Source: an uncultured Methanomicrobiales archaeon (GTDB lineage: Archaea > Thermoplasmatota > Thermoplasmata > Methanomassiliicoccales > Methanomethylophilaceae). Taken from it: 5,605 bases of DNA. The notes under the pieces are model-generated. The model made no database searches and was not told the origin of the DNA. It saw nothing but the letters and a program-made list of their open reading frames with translations. The stretch's first letter is position 1; each line of letters begins with the position of its first letter. The DNA is taken from positions 1 to 5,605 of the forward strand of contig CAMMYR010000053.1 of assembly GCA_946528255.1 (NCBI GenBank), given 5' to 3'. Of the stretch, positions 1 to 5,605 are shown one piece after another. The translations under genes and the position numbers were made by a program.

Positions 1-1
1 T

Positions 2-220
2 TCTTCATTGACCCTCCCCTCATCGGTCGAGAAGATAGGCGATTACGCTTTCTCGTACTCTAACAATCTGGAATCCGTATCGCTGGGCGCGAATCTCCTG
101 GAGATCGGGGCCCATGCGTTCCAGGGCACGACGAAACTCGTCTCTCTGTCCATCCCTGCAGCCGTTAACTCGATCGGAGAAATGGCATTCCTGTCCGCAT
201 CTGCTCTCAAGACCATTTCC
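2..220 (+). repeat. LRR_5 block A (three repeats, N-terminal part cut by window)
   Basis: Three consecutive BspA-type repeats have their I-G anchor codons at 35, 104 and 173, an exact 69-base (23-residue) period: IGDYAF, IGAHAF and IGEMAF, each followed by a hydrophobic Leu/Ile strand (LESVSL, LVSLSI, LKTISV). The window opens within the strand of a preceding repeat (LTLPSSVEK), so the block continues upstream. The usual GC after AF is replaced by SY, GT and SA, meaning these copies lack the conserved cysteine. They should form a short right-handed solenoid. Confidence 0.9.
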
Positions 221-3200
221 GTCGATCCCAGCAACACCACTTACTACTCCGAGGATGGCGTCCTGTTCAAGAGGAACGGCTCCAATCCGTACGATACCCT
301 GATGTGCTTCCCCATCAGCAACCCCGGTGTTCTTGCGACCACTCCCAGCGCTTACACCAGCGGGGATTTCAACTACACCGGATACTACAACTCCTCCGGC
401 ACGAAGACCAACAGCGGCGTCGTGACCGCGTATGTCATACCGTACAATACGGTGAATATCGCCAGAAGCGCATTCTATGAAGCGCTGATCACCGACCTTG
501 TGATCACGCATGATGTCAAGACCATAGGCGCCAGTGCATTCTCCCACTGCGAGAGGCTCACATCCGTGACGATACCGAAATCCGTTACCTCCATAGGGGC
601 CTCCGCGTTCGCCCAGTGCTACAGCCTGGTGGCGGTCCAGATACCCGCCATCAGTCTGACCGCGGGGAACGAGTTCCAGGACTGCAAGCGCCTATCGGTC
701 CTCATGGTCAATTCCGGCTCCAACATTTCGTACAGTAGCAACTCCCTACCTTCCAACTCGTTCTCCGGAACGACCACATGGTCCAAGTGGAACGGAAGCG
801 GTTGGGATGGTGCAACCTCTATGACATCTCCTCAATCCGGAAACACGTACTACAGGGCCGCCGTGGGCAATTATTCGGTTTCGGATTTCAACTCGGCAAA
901 CGGTGGAGATGGGAGCAGGCCCCTGCCAGATGGCATGTACTACCACAAGTTGACACACAGTTCGAACGCGAACGATGTCCCGGTGGTATTCACCACCGGT
1001 TCAGGAACGCTTTCGGTCACCACAGGGAACGATTCCCAGAAGGGGAAATGCAACGTGGTAATGTTCACGTCCGCAAGATCGTTGCTGATAACCGAGGGCG
1101 TCACCCACATAGGGAACAGGTTATTCCAGACCACCTGCACGCCCGTACAGGCGCTTCCAGAATCTACCACTGGAATCGGATACGAGGTATATCAGGCCAA
1201 TCAATTCACAGAAGTGATTGTGTTGCCCAAGCTTGCCACCAACCTCAGCAGCGGGCCGTTCTCGATTCCTGGAAATGTCCAGAAGTTCGTCGTGGACCCC
1301 GAGAATCCCGAGATCACCTACAGCGGTGGCTTGCTGTACCGCACGACCACTTCATTCAACAAGGTCCTACAGGCTCTGAACAACGGCGAGAACCTGATCG
1401 TCGCACAGGGCGCCACCCAGCTTGGTATGAACTCGTTCAGGAGTTCGCAGGTGACCGCCGCAGCCTTCCCCGAGACCACTCTGGAATTAGCCAGAGAGGA
1501 GGGCGGGCAGTCGACGTATACGTTCTGGTCCGACTCCTTTGGAGCCACGATACCGTACGTCTACATTCATGCGCTTAAGACAGAGAGCACATCCGCCAGG
1601 ATATTCGACAGTGGGGGTACCAATGAACGCCTGGGGCCGTATGTCTTCGAGTTCGGTAGCGGTTCGTCCATCGCTGGAACCTGGGGGAGCAACGGTAGTC
1701 GTGTCCCCTCAGTGGAAATGATCATCGCCGATAAGGATCTGTCTCCAAGCATAGCAAAGGTATTTTTCACCTCAGGCGACAACAAAGTAAAGCAATGCTA
1801 TTATGATGTCCTGGACAACAAAAAGATAACGGACACCAGCAATTCCTTCCAGGCCGGGCACGCCTACATCAGGGGTAACGCATCCGGGCCTTACAACTAC
1901 GTGACGAAATTCGGCGCGATCCCCGACACATCCATCAGCTACTTCCTCTCGGGAGACGTCCTCGTATTCCACGGGACAGGAGCGATCCCCGATTATAAGG
2001 CGGGCTTCGCCCCATGGTTCTCCAAGCTCAACGATGGCACGGTCAAACACATCTACCTCTCCGAAGGTATCACTACTGTCGGGAACTATGCTTTCTACAA
2101 CACCGGCGGCAAGATCCTTTCGGCATCTCTGCCGTTCGGCCTCACCACCATCAAGGCCCATGCCTTCGACGGCTGCAGCATGGACCGCCAGTACATACCT
2201 GATGCAGTGGAGACCATCGACGTCACCGCGTTCCAGAACTGCGCCAAGCTGAAGGAGTTCCAGTGCAACAATAACGGCACCTTCATCACTGAGGGCGGCA
2301 TCATCTACAAGGGCACCACGGCCTGGATCATCCCAGTCGGTTCGGAATCCATCACGGTCAGGAGCGGCACCACAGCCATCCAGCCCAACGCGGGATACGG
2401 CGCGAAGATGCAGTACATATCCCTGCCCTCGACGCTAACATCCATCGGGGAGAGCGCATTCAACGGATCGAAGAACCTGGAGTCCGTGACATTCGGCTCC
2501 CCCTCCCTGACCGTCGGGGCCAGCGCCTTCAAGGGCTCAACATCGATCTCGACGATCAAGGTCGCCTCGGGAACCGTCAGGTTCGGAGCCAGCGCCTTTG
2601 AGGGCTGCACCGCCATCAGCGAGATCAACCTCTCGGGAGCGTCATCCGTGGATTACGGGTCCAAGTCCATCCCGTACAAGACCTACTACAAGAACGGCAT
2701 CACCCAGGCGGAGATCAAGGCCGATATCGATTACGAGAAGCTCCCGGTGAAGTACTTCTACACGATCACCAAAGCCGATTACAAATCCTGCTCCGCGGAC
2801 GGCTCCGTCATGTACTTCGCCACGTCCAGCAAGCTGATCATCGTCACATCCGGCGAGGGAACCGGCAAGATGACAGACTTCGCCAGGGGCGCGGCTCCTT
2901 GGCACAAGTACTACGCTTCGCTGAGCGAGATCACCATCTCCGAGGGCGTGAAGCGCATCGGGAACTACGCGTTCCAGGATCTGAAGACCTCGTCCATAAC
3001 CCTGCCGTCCACCACCGTGGAGATAGGGAAGTACGCCTTCTACAAGTCCGGCATTGCATCCATGGACATCCCCAACGCCACCACGACGATCGAGGAGGGC
3101 GCGTTCAACGGATGCACGTCCCTGACAGATGCATCCTTCGGCACGTCCCTAGCCACCATCGGCAACAGCGCATTCGCCGGATGCACATCCCTGAAGTCCG

Positions 3201-5605
3201 CGGTATTCGGCTCGTCCATGGTGTCGATCGGGGCCAACGCCTTCACCGGGTGCTCCGGGCTGAAGATAGTGGTCTTCGTGAGCGCCTGCACCGTGGACAA
3301 CGCCGCATTCGATGCGAACGCATGGATGCTCGGAGGTACCGGCTCCGCGACCACAATATCCGGCACCATGTCCTCCGGCAGGTTCTACACCAGGGGCACC
3401 ATGAGCGGTACAAGTTTCGACGGCGGCAAGCAGACTTACATATACGATTCCAACAGCGGCGTGCTCATCGTCTCCAAGGGATCCTCCGATAACCTGAGCT
3501 ACAGCACCTCCATGAAATCCACATGGGGCAACGCCAGGTACCTAATCATGCCCGACATCGTGACCCTCAGCGGTACGGTGTTCAAGGACCTGGACAAGAT
3601 CGAGGCTGTCACAGCCCCGAAGCTGACCACCATCTCCGCCAGCAGCGCGTTCTCCACCGGTCTCCAGACCGTGGAGGCTCCTTCCCTCGCATCGCTCTCG
3701 GGCAACGCGTTCAGCGGCTGCATCGCGCTCACATCGGTATCCATGTCCGCCGAGCCAACCACCATATCCGTGGATGCGTTCAAGACCGGCGGATCCCTGA
3801 TCAACATCATATCCGGCGGAGTGCAGAAGGGTAACATCTCCTCGGGCCAGATCCCGCTGCTCACCGCCAGCATATACACCAGCACCACCGGCACATCGGG
3901 AGTGCTGATGTCGGACATCACATCATCCTCCAAATCCGCCGCATCGCTGGCCACCATCGACATGAACGGCCAGGTGCTGACCTACACCGGCGCCGGATCT
4001 CCCTTCGGCCACGCGTCCCCCACGCTGTCCGATTCCGACAAGACAGTGAAGAACACCTTCACATACAGCGGCTCCGCATGGTCCAAATCCGATTCCGATG
4101 TGCATGCGTACACCATGGGCGCGGCGATCATCGCCGGCGGGAACCTCTACGGATCCGATTACAAGCTCACATCGGTGTACTTCGACCTTTCGAAGGCCAC
4201 CGTGACCGCATCCCCCGAATCCTACGAGTACGACGGAGAGGCTAAGGAGCCCACCGTCTCCGCGGCCATCAACGGCTACGCCCTGGATGCGTCGCTGTTC
4301 GAGCACACCTACTCCGACAACATCAACGCCGGCACTGCGAACATCTCGATCACCCTGGTCAAGAGCCCTGCCATCACCGGATCCGGGACCTTCACCATCG
4401 AGAAGCAGACCGTGGGATGGCCCACAGTGCAGCCCAAGGTGTTCGACGGTACCGTCAAGACCGCTGACATAACGATAACCGAGGCTACCCTCTACACCGT
4501 CACCCAGAACGTGGGAGGTACCAATGCCGGCACGTACAACGTCACCCTCACCCTGAAGGACTCCTCCAACTACAAGTGGGACGGAGCCACCACGGACTTC
4601 AAGACCATGAATTGCTTCACCATCAGCCCCGCCACGATCACATCCGTCGAGACCACCTACACTACGGTCTACAACGGTGCGGAGCAGCTGCCCGCCAAGA
4701 GCGACCTGGTCTTCAAGGACAAAGACGGGAACACCTTCAACGGGATGAGGCCCGAGGCTTCCAAAGTGGGCATCGCCGCCGGAACCACCGGCGGTATCAA
4801 CGCCGGCGTTCAGAAGGCGAACGTCACCATAACCGCGGCAGGGAACTTCAACGCCGCGAATCTGGAGGTGTCCTATACGATCTCCGAGGCCACCGCATTC
4901 TGGTCTGCAGCACCATCGGCGGCGACCAACCCGGTCTACAGCAACGAGTCGAAGCCGTTGATCTCCGAGGGTACCGTGGGGAAGATAGCGGAGACCGAAA
5001 CCGGTGTAGCCATGTACAGCGTAGGAGAAACACCCTCCACCTGGTCCTCCTCGATCCCCTCCGCGACCGATGCCGGCGACTACAAGGTATGGTACAAGGT
5101 CGATGCCTCCGGGAATGCCAACTGCATCGACAGCGAAGCCGTGTCCTTCACCGTCACCATCGCGAAGGCGACCCCTGTGTTCACCGTGACCCCCAGGGTC
5201 CTCCAGTACGACGCCGCGGAACCGGAGGAGCAGGAGCTGGTCATCCAGAATCCTGCCTCTGTGACCGGGTTCGAGATCAAGTACAGGGTCGGATCCACCG
5301 GGGACTACGCCGCAGAGATACCCAAGGCCACCAATGCCGGCGATTATGTGGTTTGGTACAAGGTCGATGGCGGCGACAACTACAAGTCCGTCGATCCCGC
5401 CTCCGTGACATCCACAATCAAGGCTGGCACATGCACGGTCAACGTCACCACCACGACCCATGTGTACAACGGAACCGCGCAGCCTCTTGGAACCCACGAT
5501 GAACCCGCCGGAGGAACACTCAAGTTCGCCGTCATGACGACCGAGGGCGAACCGACGTCCTGGACCACATGGGATGCCGATCACGCCCCCGAGGCCACCA
5601 ATGCC
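2..5605 (+). CDS. Giant BspA-like leucine-rich repeat / MBG-domain surface protein, partial at both ends
   Basis: Frame 2 is open through all 1868 codons, with no start or stop inside the window, so the full protein is longer than 1868 residues. Residue n begins at base 3n-1. Residues 1 to about 1273 carry six blocks of BspA-type LRR_5 repeats (motifs such as IGDYAF, IGASAF, IGNYAF followed by GC and L) separated by non-repeat spacers. Residues about 1274-1397 are a Ser/Thr/Gly-rich linker. Residues about 1398-1868 are tandem MBG-like Ig-fold units. No enzyme motif is visible. Proteins of this make-up are typically secreted and act in adhesion or protein-protein contact; that role is inferred here. 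The signal peptide expected upstream and any anchor expected downstream lie outside the window. About twenty N-x-S/T sequons would suit an archaeal glycosylated exoprotein. Arginine is mainly AGG, Ile ATA is frequent, and no frameshift is needed anywhere. The reading is very secure; the family is secure; the function is not known. Confidence 0.95.
221..433 (+). other. Beta-hairpin insert and Tyr/Asn/Ser-rich spacer after LRR block A
   Basis: The stretch begins VDPSNTTYYSEDGVLFKRNG. This matches the DGVLF-type hairpin that often follows an LRR_5 strand in BspA-like proteins (pattern V-D-x-x-N-x-x-Y-x-S-x-D-G-V-L-F). It then runs through a polar Tyr/Asn/Ser/Thr-rich segment (YTSGDFNYTGYYNSSG) that contains several N-x-S/T sequons. 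Such hairpins are common punctuation inside BspA-type solenoids. The spacer has no recognised fold. Confidence 0.75.
434..721 (+). repeat. LRR_5 block B (about four repeats)
   Basis: The repeats read IARSAF, IGASAFSHC, IGASAFAQC and a divergent NEFQDC. The two central copies have their IG-A anchors 69 bases apart (the gcc codons at 530 and 599) and are also similar at DNA level. Strands such as LTSVTIPKSVTS are textbook BspA repeats. The conserved Cys follows AF in three of the four copies. The block ends at LSVLMVNSGS, where the repeat pattern stops. Confidence 0.88.
722..982 (+). other. Non-repeat spacer 1, Trp/Gly/Ser-rich
   Basis: This 87-residue segment has no LRR. It contains TTTWSKWNGSGWDGATS and then QSGNTYYRAAVGNY, rich in Trp, Tyr, Gly and Ser, which suggests a small beta-rich module or exposed linker. 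A similar Y-Y-R or Y-x-R-G element recurs before blocks D, E and F, so this may be the first half of a larger repeated unit. I do not recognise a named domain. Confidence 0.55.
983..1492 (+). repeat. LRR_5 block C with beta cap and hairpin insert (degenerate repeats)
   Basis: The block starts with a cap-like segment (VVFTTGSGTLSVTTG) that leads into ITEGVTHIGNRLF, the counterpart of SEG[IV]xx[IV]GNYAF in blocks D and E. The repeats then become irregular: FTEVIVLPKLATNL, SGPFSIPGNVQKFVV, LGMNSFRSSQVTAAAFP. A hairpin of the DGVLF class follows at about 1289-1387 (VDPENPEITYSGGLLYR). The conserved GC is missing throughout. It is still recognisable as LRR_5, but it is among the most diverged blocks in the window. 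Confidence 0.75.
1493..1933 (+). other. Non-repeat spacer 2, unrecognised 147-residue domain
   Basis: No clean LRR or MBG unit is visible across 147 residues. The segment includes STYTFWSDSFGATIPYVYIH, an Asp/Lys-rich part (MIIADKDLSPSIAKVFF, YYDVLDNKKITDTSNSF) and AGHAYIRGNASGPYNY just before the next cap. Hydrophobic and polar residues alternate, so a beta-rich fold is likely. The base composition drops here: bases 1741-1800 have 25 G/C of 60 by hand count, against 38 of 60 for 4261-4320. It could be a worn-down LRR/cap unit or a separate inserted domain. Confidence 0.5.
1934..2671 (+). repeat. LRR_5 block D with clear cap module (about seven repeats)
   Basis: The cap reads ISYFLSGDVLVFHGTGAIPD with APW shortly after, then LSEGITTVGNYAF. 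This is the G-x-L-x-I-x-G-T-G-x-[IM]-P-D-Y...[AS]PW element that precedes LRR_5 runs in many Gram-positive and archaeal surface proteins. Repeat anchors fall at 2078, 2150 and 2216, then a hairpin (NGTFITEGGIIYKGTTAWII, about 2270-2330), then further repeats with anchors at 2444, 2513 and 2582 at an exact 69-base spacing. Conserved GC is present in some copies (DGC, EGC) and absent in others. Confidence 0.9.
2672..2800 (+). other. Short spacer 3, Lys/Tyr-rich
   Basis: A 43-residue non-repeat segment, PYKTYYKNGITQAEIKADID followed by a second aromatic stretch (KYFYTITKADYKS). It is rich in Lys, Tyr and Ile. The KTYYKNG element sits in the same place relative to the next cap as the TYYR and YIRG elements of the other spacers, which suggests it belongs to the repeated linker-cap-LRR unit. 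Confidence 0.5.
2801..3322 (+). repeat. LRR_5 block E with cap (six regular repeats)
   Basis: This is the most regular LRR array in the window. The cap (VMYFATSSKLIIVTSGEGTG, with APW near residue 966) passes into ISEGVKRIGNYAF. Repeat anchors fall at 2957, 3023, 3089, 3158, 3227 and 3293, so the periods are 66, 66, 69, 69 and 66 bases (22-23 residues). The copies IEEGAFNGCTSL, IGNSAFAGCTSL and IGANAFTGCSGL match the LRR_5 consensus including the Cys. The block ends at VDNAAFDANA. Confidence 0.93.
3323..3427 (+). other. Short Gly/Thr/Ser-rich spacer 4
   Basis: 35 residues rich in Gly, Ser and Thr (TISGTMSSGRFYTRGTMSG). The FYTRG element aligns in position with TYYRA before block C and YIRGN before block D. 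It probably serves as a flexible joint between two solenoid blocks. Confidence 0.5.
3428..3820 (+). repeat. LRR_5 block F with degenerate cap (about four repeats)
   Basis: A weakened cap (YIYDSNSGVLIVSKG, then TWGNARYLIMPDIVT) leads to LSGTVFKDLDKIEAV, ISASSAFSTGLQTVEAP, LSGNAFSGCIALTSV and ISVDAFKTGGSLINI. The IG of the consensus is replaced by LS or IS, APW of the cap is reduced to a single Trp, and only one copy keeps the Cys. It is still an LRR_5 array, the last before the stalk. Confidence 0.82.
3821..4192 (+). other. Ser/Thr/Gly-rich linker between LRR region and MBG stalk
   Basis: About 124 residues without LRR or MBG pattern, strongly enriched in Ser, Thr, Ala and Gly (SDITSSSKSAASLATIDMNG; FTYSGSAWSKSDSDVH). 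The second half has SGSAWSK followed by AYTMGAAIIAGGNLYGSDYK, which faintly recalls the TWSKWNGSGW...TYYR spacer before block C. It may be a decayed copy of that unit or a flexible hinge. No transmembrane segment is apparent: the run MGAAIIAGGNLYG is too short and polar. Confidence 0.6.
4193..5605 (+). repeat. Tandem MBG / Ig-like domain array (about six units, last one cut)
   Basis: Units are approximately 4193-4405, 4406-4633, 4634-4891, 4892-5170, 5171-5425 and 5426-5605 (partial). Each has a Y-[DN]-G or variant near its start (YEYDGEAKEP, KVFDGTVK, TVYNGAEQLP, PVYSNESKPL, LQYDAAEPEEQ, HVYNGTAQPL). Each also has an [ND]-A-G motif before a final strand (NAGTANISITL, NAGTYNVTLTL, NAGVQKANVTI, DAGDYKVWYKV, NAGDYVVWYKV). 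The [ND]-A-G codons start at 4325, 4523, 4799, 5069, 5333 and 5600, giving spacings of 66, 92, 90, 88 and 89 residues. MBG domains are beta-sandwich stalk modules of secreted bacterial and archaeal proteins. Their number here suggests a spacer that pushes the LRR region away from the cell. The array continues downstream. Confidence 0.88.
5071..5105 (+). repeat. Direct DNA repeat in MBG units, copy 1 (copy 2 at 5335-5369)
   Basis: Thirty of thirty-five bases match between 5071-5105 and 5335-5369, at a 264-base offset that keeps the reading frame (88 codons). Both copies encode AGDYxVWYKVD. A further partial match (accaatgcc) occurs at 5597-5605 where the window ends. The similarity exceeds what the protein motif alone requires, since the last 15 bases are identical, so these units were probably duplicated fairly recently. 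Confidence 0.75.

Noticed and set aside
20..547. Minus-strand open frame of 175 codons
   Set aside because: It is antisense to LRR blocks A and B in codon register, with a Gly/Val/Arg-rich product typical of an antisense shadow.
778..1578. Plus-strand open frame of 266 codons
   Set aside because: It is out of frame within LRR block C and spacer 1. Its product is rich in Arg, His and Gln and shows no domain, while frame 2 there encodes recognisable repeats.
2957..3322. CRISPR-like array because of regular 66-69 base spacing
   Set aside because: The period is coding LRR_5 with variable DNA sequence; there are no identical short repeats separated by unique spacers.
2899..3492. Plus-strand open frame of 197 codons
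   Set aside because: It overlaps the clearest LRR array in another frame; the translation is Arg/His-rich nonsense typical of a shifted frame.
4100..4160. Transmembrane helix in MGAAIIAGGNLYG
   Set aside because: The hydrophobic stretch is only about eight residues and is flanked by polar residues, too short to span a membrane.
4576..5502. Plus-strand open frame of 308 codons
   Set aside because: It overlaps the MBG array out of frame and yields a Gln/Arg/His-rich sequence without any motif.
3923..5584. Minus-strand open frame of 553 codons as a real gene
   Set aside because: It lies exactly opposite the codons of a well-supported LRR/MBG gene, starts with GTG, and its translation is Gly/Val/Asp/His/Arg-rich low-complexity with no family motif, as expected from reading biased codons backwards.
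2..5605. In-frame TAG read as pyrrolysine, as some methanogens do
   Set aside because: No TAG, TAA or TGA occurs in frame 2 anywhere in the window, so no recoding needs to be invoked.

Overview
The window lies entirely inside one very large gene. Frame 2 of the + strand is open without a single stop from base 2 to base 5605, giving exactly 1868 codons. Neither the start codon nor the stop codon is inside the window. There is no intergenic DNA, RNA gene, promoter, terminator, mobile element or CRISPR array. Other open frames on both strands are shadows of this gene.

The protein reads as a modular, repeat-built cell-surface protein. About the first 1270 residues (bases 2-3820) hold six blocks of BspA-type leucine-rich repeats (LRR_5 / LRR_6-like, 22-23 residues each, core pattern I-G-x-x-A-F-x-G-C-x-x-L). 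Spacers without repeats lie between the blocks. Blocks C to F each open with a related beta-rich cap, clearest in D and E (GTGAIPDY...APW, then SEG[IV]xx[IV]GNYAF). Blocks A, C and D carry a hairpin insert of the DGVLF type. After a Ser/Thr/Gly-rich linker (3821-4192), the rest (4193-5605) is a tandem array of about six MBG/Ig-like beta domains. These are marked by a Y-[DN]-G motif near the start and an [ND]-A-G-x motif near the end of each unit. The array continues past the window edge. The likely layout is an outer, ligand- or surface-contacting LRR region carried on an MBG stalk that leads toward a wall or membrane anchor downstream.

Organism: the DNA is moderately GC-rich. Arginine is mostly AGG, with some CGC, and isoleucine ATA is common. 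Together with this architecture, that fits host-associated methanogenic archaea of the Methanomassiliicoccales (Methanomethylophilaceae), whose genomes are known for large BspA-like LRR and MBG proteins. A gut bacterium cannot be excluded from this window alone.

The points most worth a second look are the cap-plus-LRR super-repeat, a 147-residue AT-richer island without recognised repeats (1493-1933), a change in base and codon style along the gene, and direct DNA repeats in the MBG array that could allow length variation.
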